A DNA stretch of 22,577 nt from NCBI GenBank assembly GCA_937910785.1, contig CALDLG010000164.1:1-22577 (forward strand). The letters are read 5' to 3'. Under the pieces are notes generated by a model that was not told the origin of the DNA, searched no databases, and saw nothing but the letters and a program-made list of their open reading frames with translations. This DNA is from an uncultured Lachnospiraceae bacterium. GTDB lineage: Bacteria > Bacillota > Clostridia > Lachnospirales > Lachnospiraceae. Positions 1-7,217 of the stretch are shown piece after piece. A program made the position numbers and the translations under genes. Position 1 is the first letter of the stretch. Every line of letters begins with the position of its first letter.

Positions 1-1140
1 GACGGGGTTGATGATTTTCAGACAAAACAGCCCTTTTTGTGTTTTGCTTTCCAGCGTTATGACTTTATCCTGTTTTTCTGTTTCACGACAGGCCTCCGCC
101 GCATTATCGAGCGCATTTGCAAAGAGCGCGCAGATATCGGTTGGTTCAAAAGGAAGTTCACCGGGAATATCGATGGAATGTGCCAGTTGTATACCGTAAT
201 GGTTCAGCTGGTTTTCTTTTATGGTCAAAACCGCATTGACTGTTGTGTCGCCGCAATAGTGGAGCGTCTGTGTAAATGTCGGGTTAGAAATAAGGTCATC
301 AAAATAACGCGGCTGTTCTGTGGGCGGGAGCGCGGAAAGGGTCTGTAAATGATTCACCATATCGTGTTTGAGGCGTCGTATTTCGAAATACTGTTGATCT
401 AACGTTTCATAATACTGCCGGTTGATATCCGCCAGGACACGCTGCTGTTCCAGTTTCCGCTGTCTGGTCAGTACCGTAATCGTCCATAGCAGGCCGATGG
501 AAGAAAAAATGGAAATGATCAGCAGAGCGGCGTAGTCCTGATGATAATGGTACGGATAAGGGTTCCAGAAGGATATATCATAAAGAAGAACCAGACAGAA
601 TACGGTACAGACCGGCGGCATGGTGAGCAGAATCAGCAGCAGCCACATGCTGTCCGAGAGTTCATAATCCGGATCGGGAGCAAAAATTCTGGTTTCCAGA
701 AAAAGAAAAAGGAGAAAAGGAAACGTACTGACATAACAAATCAGTGTGCTTTTTTGGACGAGAGCCTCTTTGAGCAGAGGATCGCTCAAATGATCTATTT
801 TTCTGAGGAAGGAATTGCGCAGATAATTATCCCGCAGTGCGTTAAAGGAAATCATCGTGCTGAAAAACAGAAGCGTAATTGCTGTTTTTTTATAGATACT
901 TCCTTCACAGGTATAAAATATGACAAAAAGGAAACAGGTGAATACGGGCAGAATATTGAGAAAATCGCCGAAAAAAATTGTCACATGGGCCAACATCATA
1001 CACGCGAAAAAAAGTAGAAGCCGACGAAAGCGTTTTTCAGATACGCCAATCAGCGTCCTGACTGCGCTCTGCAAAAGAAAGGCATTCAGAATAGCGATCA
1101 GAAAATACAGCAGATTGTAAAATATTTGAGCATTCATCAT
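1..1140 (-). CDS. AgrC-type GHKL sensor histidine kinase (C-terminus cut by window edge)
   Basis: This is the N-terminal 380 residues of a membrane sensor kinase, read leftward from an ATG at 1140 without a stop to base 1. About six or seven hydrophobic segments fill residues 6-225. They are followed by a short linker and a dimerisation/phosphoacceptor motif RRLKHDMVNH, with the predicted phosphorylated His at 259, and then the N-box NALDNAAEA at 342-350, typical of GHKL kinases such as AgrC and VirS. The G-box region lies beyond the window. A GGAGG sits 5 nt upstream of the first of two tandem ATG codons, so 1137 is an alternative start. It follows the response regulator gene (stop at 1164) by 23 nt, which indicates an operon. 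By family, it should sense an extracellular peptide or envelope cue and phosphorylate the adjacent LytTR regulator. The ligand is unknown. Open frames on the opposite strand are shadows. Confidence 0.93.
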   Translation of the reverse strand, partial: MMNAQIFYNLLYFLIAILNAFLLQSAVRTLIGVSEKRFRRLLLFFACMMLAHVTIFFGDFLNILPVFTCFLFVIFYTCEGSIYKKTAITLLFFSTMISFNALRDNYLRNSFLRKIDHLSDPLLKEALVQKSTLICYVSTFPFLLFLFLETRIFAPDPDYELSDSMWLLLILLTMPPVCTVFCLVLLYDISFWNPYPYHYHQDYAALLIISIFSSIGLLWTITVLTRQRKLEQQRVLADINRQYYETLDQQYFEIRRLKHDMVNHLQTLSALPPTEQPRYFDDLISNPTFTQTLHYCGDTTVNAVLTIKENQLNHYGIQLAHSIDIPGELPFEPTDICALFANALDNAAEACRETEKQDKVITLESKTQKGLFCLKIINPV

Positions 1141-1163
1141 GAAAGCCTCCGTTTTTATTTCAT

Positions 1164-1898
1164 TTATGATTCTTCCGATTTCCTTTGCGGTGCTTCGCTT
1201 AAGATGGAACGGGCGATTCCGGCGGTAGCACGCGCTTTGTACTTTCTGCTGCAGGGAAGTGTGTGATTCGGCAGAAGGATGAAATCTTTACCCAGTCTTT
1301 CCACATGTTCCGGATTGATTAAGAATCGCTGATGGATTCTGAGGAAGCGGTTACCCAGCCGCTCTTCAATCTTGTCCAGTCTGTCGTAAAAAGGATATTC
1401 TGCATTTTTCGTGACGAGGGAGACGAGCCGCTTATCGGAATAGAAATACAGGATGTCATGCAGATGGAAACGCCAGATGCCATCCGCATTTTTCAGGAGA
1501 AAGACTTCCTTTTCTTCCTGGGCCATTTTCACGCGGACCCGGTGTAGCAGATCGAACAGCTTCTGCGTTTTGACGGGTTTCATGATATAGTCGAGAGCGC
1601 CTGTCCGGTAGCCGTCGAAGACATAATCGGCATAGCCCGTGACGAATACAATCATCAGATTTTTATCGAATTCCCGGATTTTCTCCGCGCATTCCATGCC
1701 GTTTAATCCGTCCATTTCCACATCGAGAAATAACAGGTCAATTTCTCCGGGATGTTTTTTCAGCCAGGAGACGGCTCCTGCACCCGTGGAAAATTCATAG
1801 ACAATTTCTTCCGTATTTTCCATCAGAACTTTTTCCAACAATATATGAAGCGCGTCTCTTGCCGCCGCTTCGTCATCACAGATCGCAACACGCAGCAT
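1164..1898 (-). CDS. LytTR-family response regulator (AgrA/LytR type)
   Basis: This 244-residue cytoplasmic transcription regulator has two domains. The receiver domain (about 1-125) has the acidic pair D8-D9, phosphoacceptor D59 in LLFLDVEMDG, T87 and K107. The LytTR DNA-binding domain (about 135-235) includes the segment FLRIHQRFLINPEHV. The start ATG at 1898 has GGAGGG with about 8 nt spacing. It is the first gene of a leftward operon with the sensor kinase, and it diverges from the ABC exporter at 2354. LytTR proteins bind pairs of roughly 9-bp direct repeats near 21 bp apart, and the spacer upstream carries such repeats at 1977-2036. A role in controlling its own operon and/or the exporter is inferred. 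Length and key residues are normal for the family. Confidence 0.95.
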   Translation of the reverse strand: MLRVAICDDEAAARDALHILLEKVLMENTEEIVYEFSTGAGAVSWLKKHPGEIDLLFLDVEMDGLNGMECAEKIREFDKNLMIVFVTGYADYVFDGYRTGALDYIMKPVKTQKLFDLLHRVRVKMAQEEKEVFLLKNADGIWRFHLHDILYFYSDKRLVSLVTKNAEYPFYDRLDKIEERLGNRFLRIHQRFLINPEHVERLGKDFILLPNHTLPCSRKYKARATAGIARSILSEAPQRKSEES

Positions 1899-1924
1899 TT
1901 CAGATCCCTCCTGTAACTGTATCT

Positions 1925-1933
1925 ATTTTATCA
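1925..1933 (-). promoter_or_regulatory. Extended -10 promoter candidate for the response regulator/kinase operon
   Basis: Read leftward, the sequence is TGATAAAAT: an extended TGN motif followed by TAAAAT at 1930-1925. The predicted start site is about 20 nt upstream of the regulator ATG (1898), and the region is AT-rich. No good -35 hexamer is visible, as is usual for extended -10 or activator-dependent promoters. The LytTR-like repeats lie about 47-105 bp further upstream on this strand. Confidence 0.45.
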
Positions 1934-1976
1934 TAGTTTTTGTAAAAAGTAAGTTTTCTTATTCCATACGGCGGAC

Positions 1977-2036
1977 CAAACTTTACAGGAAATTCGTCAA
2001 ACTTTACATTTTTCGCAGGCCCATGCCAAACTTTAC
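1977..2036. promoter_or_regulatory. Three direct repeats CAAACTTTAC, candidate LytTR operators
   Basis: The 10-mer CAAACTTTAC occurs at 1977-1986, 1998-2007 and 2027-2036. Start-to-start distances are 21 and 29 bp. On the minus strand each reads GTAAAGTTTG, which includes AAAGTTTGG or AAAGTTTGA. That fits the LytTR consensus [TA][AC][CA]GTTN[AG][TG] fully for two copies and at 8 of 9 positions for the middle one. The 21-bp pair matches the spacing of AgrA-type sites. The array lies between a LytTR regulator gene and the exporter it diverges from. An alternative is the repeat-bearing end of a decayed transposon (IS21-like ends also carry direct repeats), although no transposase is nearby. Confidence 0.5.
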
Positions 2037-2051
2037 GGCGTAATGCGCAAT

Positions 2052-2057
2052 TATAAC
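2052..2057 (+). promoter_or_regulatory. Weak -10 candidate for the ABC exporter operon
   Basis: TATAAC lies 15 bp after the last LytTR-like repeat. The position 17 bp upstream (AACTTT at 2029-2034) falls inside that repeat and is a poor -35. A weak -35 covered by an activator site is the expected arrangement for a LytTR-activated promoter. Transcription from here would give a leader of nearly 300 nt that contains the whole inverted repeat 2101-2333. This assignment is inference. Confidence 0.3.
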
Positions 2058-2100
2058 ATCGTACGAAATGCTGCCTTTCGATTTATGGTATGGTGGTTTT

Positions 2101-2333
2101 GTTATAACAGGGAATTGTGAGGCGGGCTATGGAAAACCGGCCGTTGTGCAATACGGACAAATCGTCGCAGGGCCCGCTTTCGCTACATTGTCGCACGTAA
2201 CGGCACATAAGGCTAAAGTACAGCGCCTAAGTGCCGACGGCTCCCAAGTGCCCTGCTCGTGATATTGTCCGTACTGCACAAATGGGTTACGGGAACGAAC
2301 GGACGGTCTCGCAATTCCCTGCCTGTTATAAAC
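2101..2333. repeat. Long imperfect inverted repeat (foldback / MITE-like element or structured leader RNA)
   Basis: The two halves of this 233-bp stretch are imperfect reverse complements. The outer arms are GTTATAACAGGGAATTGTGAG (2101-2121) and CTCGCAATTCCC...GTTATAAAC (2309-2333). The middle arms are TGTGCAATACGGACAA (2145-2160) and TTGTCCGTACTGCACA (2265-2280). The apex is CGGCACATAAGGC (2201-2213) with GCCTAAGTGCCG (2225-2236), around an 11-nt loop. It ends just before the ribosome binding site of the exporter. It has no convincing coding content. It could be a non-autonomous foldback element or a long hairpin leader RNA. Its identity is not established from one copy. Confidence 0.75.
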
Positions 2334-2353
2334 ACGAAAGGAGAGGAATCATT

Positions 2354-3106
2354 ATGCTATATGTAAAAAATCTTTACAAATCCTATGAAACGGGAAAAAT
2401 CAAATATCCGGTATTAAAGGGAATCGATTTTCATGTGGGGAAAGGGGAATTCGTGGCCGTTATGGGTCCGTCGGGATCCGGAAAGACCACGCTGCTTAAC
2501 TGCATTTCCTGCTATATTCCATTTGAGGAAGGCGAGATTACGCTGGGAGGAAAATCTCTGGCAGGACTGAACGAGGAGGGACTCGCGAAGATCAGAAACG
2601 AGAAACTGGGCTTCGTATTTCAGGATTTCATGTTGTTGGACGGACTGACTGTCCGGGAAAATATTCTTGTACCCCGGATTGTGCAGGAAGAGGTCGGCCC
2701 GGATGCGGAAGCGCTTGCGGATGAACTCGTATCGTTGTTTGGCATCAGCCATATTATGAACAAGTATCCGGCGGAAATCTCCGGTGGGGAAAAACAGCGG
2801 GCCGCTGTGGCAAGAAGTCTGATTAACCGTCCGCTTATGATTCTGGCCGATGAGCCGACGGGAAATCTGGATTCCAAATCGAGCCGCGCCGTCATCGAGG
2901 CTTTTGGCAGCGCAAGGGAGAAAATGAAAGCGACGATTTTCATGGTGACCCATGACAGCTTTGCGGCATCCTTCTGCGACCGGGTGATACTTTTTAAGGA
3001 CGGAAATATCTATCGTCAGATGGAACAGTCCGGAAGCCGCAGGGAATTTCAGGATGAGCTGCTGCGTGTTATTAAGGAAATGAGCGATCAGGAGGTGAGC
3101 GCATGA
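2354..3106 (+). CDS. ABC transporter ATP-binding protein, BceA/MacB-like
   Basis: This is a 250-residue cytoplasmic ATPase that powers the adjacent FtsX-type permease. Visible motifs in order are Walker A GPSGSGKTT (38-46), Q-loop FVFQDF, the signature SGGEKQRAAVARSL, Walker B MILADEPTGNLD and the switch histidine in VTHDS. Length is normal for BceA-like subunits. The open frame extends upstream to 2231 through the inverted repeat, but the start is placed at ATG 2354, giving MLYVKNLYKSY. It has an AAAGGAGAGG ribosome site about 8 nt upstream, and the earlier residues do not resemble the family. The stop overlaps the next start in ATGA, so the two genes are translationally coupled. By family, the pair expels or detoxifies peptide antibiotics such as bacitracin or lantibiotics. 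The actual substrate is unknown. Confidence 0.95.
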   Translation: MLYVKNLYKSYETGKIKYPVLKGIDFHVGKGEFVAVMGPSGSGKTTLLNCISCYIPFEEGEITLGGKSLAGLNEEGLAKIRNEKLGFVFQDFMLLDGLTVRENILVPRIVQEEVGPDAEALADELVSLFGISHIMNKYPAEISGGEKQRAAVARSLINRPLMILADEPTGNLDSKSSRAVIEAFGSAREKMKATIFMVTHDSFAASFCDRVILFKDGNIYRQMEQSGSRREFQDELLRVIKEMSDQEVSA

Positions 3107-5280
3107 GGCGGGAAAAAATGATACAGGCGCACCCGAAAGAGCCGGGAGCGGAATCGATACGTACCATGAAGAAAATGGAACAGAAGCTGCAGCGTGCAGG
3201 CAGAAAACATGCGAAGCTGTATCTGTTCTGCAATTTCATGGCGCTGATGATTATTTCGGCGTATGCGGCCCTGATGTTTTCTCCCACGATACAGACGGTT
3301 TTCCCGCCGGAAGGAGACAGCAGGAAACAGATGAATATGATCTTTGTCATGACATTGTTTGGGTGCGTGATTTTTACCCTTTATGCAACAGGACTCTTTT
3401 TCCGGCATAAGTCGAGACAGCTGGGCATTCTGATGGCGCTTGGCGCTTCCAGAAAAAAACTTTTTCCTGGCCTGTTCCGGGAAGTATTTCTGTTAAGCAG
3501 CGTTTCCAGTGTGGTTGGTCTCATAGCCGGTTTTCCGCTTGTATGGCTGATCTGGAGCGCATGCAGATTGTTTTTGGTGGACAGCCCGGAGATGGCGCTT
3601 CGGTTTGATTTCAAATGTCTTACCGTTTCCATTCTTTTCTGGATGCTGGCGACGGGATCTGCATGTCTGAACGCAGTAAGATATGTCAGAAGAACCAATA
3701 TTATGGAAGTCATCAGGGAAGAGCATATTAATGAACCGGTAAAGGAACTGGGGAAATGGTGCGGTCCGGCCGGCGGCCTGTTGATTCTGGCCGGCGCGGT
3801 TATAGGATATGGAGCCCCTGCATTCTGGCAGAAAGTGATGAGTGCTTATCCGCCAGCCTGGCTCGGTGTTTTATATGCGCCTGTTTTTGTCGGGCTTTAT
3901 ATGGTCATGCTGCATACGGTGGTGAACGGCTGGGGAACGGGATTGGGCATGTCCGCCCGGAAAAGGATGCCGTACAGAAATATTATTTCCCGTAGTATGA
4001 TGAAATTTCAGGGAAAGCAGACCGTAAATAATCTGATTATTGTAACGATTCTGGTGGCGGGAGCCTGCTTTGCGATTTTTTATCTGCCGACATTGTCTTC
4101 CAGTGCGTTGCTTGAATATGCGCAGCGTTCCTATGATTATTATTACGAATACCGTCTGGACCAGAATGTGCCGTCCAAAGAGGAGGTAAAAGCGCTTGCG
4201 AAGGAGCATGGGCTTGCGTTGAAAGACTGGGAAACATGCGAATATATTACAGTAGGCGCCGGCCATGACAGGATGGTGGAAGAAGCGGACGGAAAGCATT
4301 TTCATATAGAATATAAGCCTATAAGCAGTGAGCTCACGCTGCTTTCCGAAGATGCGTATGCGCGGCTGACCGGTGAGCCGGCAGAGATTATGCAGGGATC
4401 TTATCTCGTTGTTACGAATCAGGAGGAGTCTTCAGTTGTGGCCAATGAAGGAGCCGGCCATCTGACCAATATGACTACCAGAAAGCAGATTACGACCGCA
4501 TTTGCCGGCTATCTGCACAATGACCTGCTTTCGGGCAGGAGAAGTCTTGCGGTGGTAAGCAATGAGGATTATGCGCTTTTGGAGGAGGGACTTTCCAACG
4601 AATGGAGGGGGGTTATGGTGCGGTTTGGGATAGACGGAAAGGATTCCTATGAATTTGCAAAGGACCTTTACCGCAGGTTTGTATCTTCTTTCGATGAAAG
4701 CTGTGAAATTTCCTGTTATTATGACCGGGTCGAGCAGATCATGACGCAGGAGGCGGGAGAAGAATACTGGGGCGATTCAGATCCGTTCACGCTTCTTTCC
4801 TACGACGAGATGGAATCCTCTCACTTCAAACTGAGCTGGCGGTATCAGCCCAAATTCAGGATTCTGGATCAGAACGATTTTCTTGTCAATATGTCGGTAT
4901 TTTTTATGATGTTCTTTTTTATCTTTATTGTATGTCTTACGACAGCGCTCATTATCTGTTATACCCGCTGTCAGACCATCGCGATGAATAATCGCTATAT
5001 TTTTGACGATCTGAGGAAGCTCGGAGCCTCGCCTGCTTTTTTGGAAAAAGAAGTGCGCAGCCAATGCGGCAATGTGTTTCGAATTCCGGCGCTTGTAGGA
5101 ATGACGGCCATGTATTTCTTTTATGGCATGATTCTTTATGCCAATGATAGAAAGATTACCATCTCGGAGCTGACCGGAATGGGTGTCTGTTTCGGAATCC
5201 TTATTCTGATTGGGGCTGTGTTTGTCCTGCTCTGCCGAATTACTGTGAAAACTCTGAAAAAACAGCTGCAAATCGGATAA
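3103..5280 (+). CDS. FtsX-family ABC transporter permease, BceB-like
   Basis: This 725-residue inner-membrane permease pairs with the ATPase just upstream (4-bp ATGA overlap, AGGAGGTGA ribosome site). The layout is typical of BceB. There is a first membrane helix near 38-60, then an FtsX core with the cytoplasmic-loop signature SRQLGILMALGASRKKLF. More helices run to about 345, followed by a large extracellular domain of roughly 250 residues (about 345-600). Three C-terminal helices follow, around the loop with DDLRKLGASPAFLE. In BceAB systems the extracellular domain between helices 7 and 8 senses the peptide and signals to the kinase. Here the neighbouring kinase is a GHKL/AgrC type, not the usual short BceS type. 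The 38-residue N-terminal extension before helix 1 is longer than usual. Confidence 0.92.
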   Translation: MRREKMIQAHPKEPGAESIRTMKKMEQKLQRAGRKHAKLYLFCNFMALMIISAYAALMFSPTIQTVFPPEGDSRKQMNMIFVMTLFGCVIFTLYATGLFFRHKSRQLGILMALGASRKKLFPGLFREVFLLSSVSSVVGLIAGFPLVWLIWSACRLFLVDSPEMALRFDFKCLTVSILFWMLATGSACLNAVRYVRRTNIMEVIREEHINEPVKELGKWCGPAGGLLILAGAVIGYGAPAFWQKVMSAYPPAWLGVLYAPVFVGLYMVMLHTVVNGWGTGLGMSARKRMPYRNIISRSMMKFQGKQTVNNLIIVTILVAGACFAIFYLPTLSSSALLEYAQRSYDYYYEYRLDQNVPSKEEVKALAKEHGLALKDWETCEYITVGAGHDRMVEEADGKHFHIEYKPISSELTLLSEDAYARLTGEPAEIMQGSYLVVTNQEESSVVANEGAGHLTNMTTRKQITTAFAGYLHNDLLSGRRSLAVVSNEDYALLEEGLSNEWRGVMVRFGIDGKDSYEFAKDLYRRFVSSFDESCEISCYYDRVEQIMTQEAGEEYWGDSDPFTLLSYDEMESSHFKLSWRYQPKFRILDQNDFLVNMSVFFMMFFFIFIVCLTTALIICYTRCQTIAMNNRYIFDDLRKLGASPAFLEKEVRSQCGNVFRIPALVGMTAMYFFYGMILYANDRKITISELTGMGVCFGILILIGAVFVLLCRITVKTLKKQLQIG

Positions 5281-5293
5281 AAAAGGAGGAAAT

Positions 5294-5314
5294 ATGTCAG
5301 AATACGGAAAATGA
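5294..5314 (+). other. Orphan ribosome binding site with a six-codon reading frame
   Basis: Directly after the permease stop, AAAAGGAGG (5281-5289) precedes ATG at 5294. The frame reads MSEYGK and stops at 5312-5314, overlapping a second short ATGATG start. The strong ribosome site followed by immediate termination suggests a remnant of a third operon gene or a leader peptide. No product can be assigned. Confidence 0.25.
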
Positions 5315-5321
5315 TGCAAAT

Positions 5322-5352
5322 TTGATGCAAGTTGGTATTAAAATAATATAAT
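5322..5352 (+). promoter_or_regulatory. Possible promoter for the LysM/LRR gene
   Basis: A perfect TATAAT lies at 5347-5352 in an AT-rich stretch. The best upstream hexamer is TTGATG at 5322-5327, with a 19-bp spacer that is longer than ideal. The predicted start would give a leader of about 130 nt before the ATG at 5486. The core -10 is convincing and the -35 is weak. Confidence 0.35.
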
Positions 5353-5485
5353 AAACTTCCGCCAAAGATTGGAATCATATTCTGATAACCGGGCGCTCAT
5401 TCTCTCAGGCGGGCCTGCTTTGGGAATTGGCGCAGGGTGGGACCGGGGGAGGGTGGAACGAAAAGGAAAGGAGGACATATGTTTG

Positions 5486-7174
5486 ATGAAATTTTCCAGA
5501 TTATTGGGTACTTTCCTGTTGGCATTTTGCATCTTTGGTGCCGCAAGACTGGACTGTCAGGCGGTTCAGTATGATTATGCGCCTCTTGAGACGCTTCCGG
5601 CCGGCGCCAATCCGTCGGATTATATCGCGCTGGGGATGAAAGAGGAAAGCTATATTGTACGGCCCGGCGATACGCTTTGGGGGATTTCAAGGCGATTTTG
5701 GGGAACCGGGACGAAGTATGAGCGTATTTTGCAGGAAAATCAGGATATGATATCGGATGCAGAGCTACTGATGCCGGGAGATGTGCTTGCGCTTTCGGAG
5801 AAGCTTTATATTCCGAGGGACCGGTATGACCGGGGCGGTCTCAGAACCGCGGGATTTCACATTGCGACGCCCGATATGGTACAGCACAGTTATTTTCTGG
5901 AGAACGATATGGATGTGGATAATGCCGCTTCTACCGATATCAGTGTCTATTCCCTTCCGGTCACCAATACGATGGGGGAAAACGCGCTGACGGCAACGGA
6001 AGAGGACTGGGAGGCATTTATGACGGAGGCTATCCGGTGCAGCGAAACCTGCGGCGGCAGGGTGTCCGCATTGCGGTTTGAAAAATACACGCTGGAGGAC
6101 GGCTGTGACCTGTGCGGCTATTCCTTTGATTTCGATTTGGGAGGAGCCATCAAAGAGTATGTTGTATTTTACCGGTTTGGCAGGCAGAATATGGTGGAGG
6201 TTATCGGGAAGCGGAGTCGGGGAAAGGGAGAAGAGCAGGATACCATGCTGATTGACGTGACTCGCTATATTGCGGCCAGTTTCGAAGATTTCGGGGGAAA
6301 GGCCGGCATGGGATATGCGAAAATGGCGGACTATGTCGGGGCATATGACTGGAATTATCCGGAGCTGCATAACCCGTTCACTTCAGCGATGAAGAATTAT
6401 GTAGGAGGCGCGGCGGAAAGGCCGAAGGAAAATCATCCGGAGGATTATGAAATTGTGTGGGCGGAGCCTCGGTTCGAGCAGGCTGTGCGCGATTCGCTGA
6501 TCGAACTCTGGAAGCTTACGGACGAAGAAAAGGAGGCCTTTCTGAGTCGGCCGGTGATGGCAAGTGATCTTGCGGTTATTACGGATATCAGCTGTACGTT
6601 ATATAAGCCCGGTAACTGGCATGCGGACGATGATCCGGAATCGAAGGGCGGTCCGGTATTATACATAAGCCTGAACGGACATATGGAGAAGATTTATCCC
6701 GGAGAAGAAACCGGCTTTTCCTATGAGGATCTGGGATGGTTCCGGGAAGCGAAAGAACTGGAGATATGGAACTGCGGTGTGAAGGACTATTCTTTTATCT
6801 CCAACTTGATGCATTTAAAGTCACTTAGCCTGATGGCTGATGAAACGGTGGAGGATATCAGTTTTCTTGCATCTTTAAAGGAAGTGCGGACGCTGCAGCT
6901 TCTTGGTGTATACAGTGGTGTGGAAGGTAAGCCTGCGGGATTTCTGGAAATAACCGATTTATCTGTGCTGAAAAGCTGTAAGGAGCTGCGGTATCTGTGT
7001 CTGCGCTCACCGCAGGTAACGGACTATTCTTTTTTGAAGGAATGTCCGGAAATCTGTACGCTGAATCTTTCCGGAGAATGGAACGGGCAGGAGCCTGTTC
7101 TGCCGGATCTGGAACTGCTTCCAAACGCCAGATTTCTTGAATTTTACGGAGAAAGCTATCGGTTTGAGTCATAG
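5486..7174 (+). CDS. Secreted LysM protein with leucine-rich-repeat C-terminus
   Basis: This is a predicted exported protein of 562 residues. The N-terminus MKFSRLLGTFLLAFCIFGAA is a Sec signal peptide. It is followed by a LysM peptidoglycan-binding domain at about 56-105 (YIVRPGDTLWGISRRFW ... LMPGDVLAL). The middle, about 115-395, matches no domain I recognise. Residues about 410-550 carry irregular leucine-rich repeats of the 'LKSLSLMADETVEDISFL' kind. The frame extends upstream to 5369, but GGAGG at 5470-5474 and the signal peptide place the start at ATG 5486 (TTG 5483 is possible). It stands alone, downstream of the exporter, and converges on apbE. It probably binds cell wall and presents a protein- or ligand-binding surface outside the cell. 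The function is unknown and no catalytic motif was seen. Confidence 0.85.
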   Translation: MKFSRLLGTFLLAFCIFGAARLDCQAVQYDYAPLETLPAGANPSDYIALGMKEESYIVRPGDTLWGISRRFWGTGTKYERILQENQDMISDAELLMPGDVLALSEKLYIPRDRYDRGGLRTAGFHIATPDMVQHSYFLENDMDVDNAASTDISVYSLPVTNTMGENALTATEEDWEAFMTEAIRCSETCGGRVSALRFEKYTLEDGCDLCGYSFDFDLGGAIKEYVVFYRFGRQNMVEVIGKRSRGKGEEQDTMLIDVTRYIAASFEDFGGKAGMGYAKMADYVGAYDWNYPELHNPFTSAMKNYVGGAAERPKENHPEDYEIVWAEPRFEQAVRDSLIELWKLTDEEKEAFLSRPVMASDLAVITDISCTLYKPGNWHADDDPESKGGPVLYISLNGHMEKIYPGEETGFSYEDLGWFREAKELEIWNCGVKDYSFISNLMHLKSLSLMADETVEDISFLASLKEVRTLQLLGVYSGVEGKPAGFLEITDLSVLKSCKELRYLCLRSPQVTDYSFLKECPEICTLNLSGEWNGQEPVLPDLELLPNARFLEFYGESYRFES

Positions 7175-7217
7175 CGCGGATCGGCCGGCTGGCACAGGGG
7201 CGGGAGGAATCTGTTAC

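Noticed and set aside
541..1017. A 158-codon rightward frame opposite the sensor kinase gene
   Set aside because: It lies antisense to a gene with clear membrane helices and kinase motifs, has no ribosome site, and its product is low-complexity Lys/Glu-rich.
2231..2353. Upstream in-frame extension of the ABC ATPase
   Set aside because: The extra 41 residues lie in the inverted repeat, do not resemble the family, and ATG 2354 has a strong ribosome site and the expected family N-terminus.
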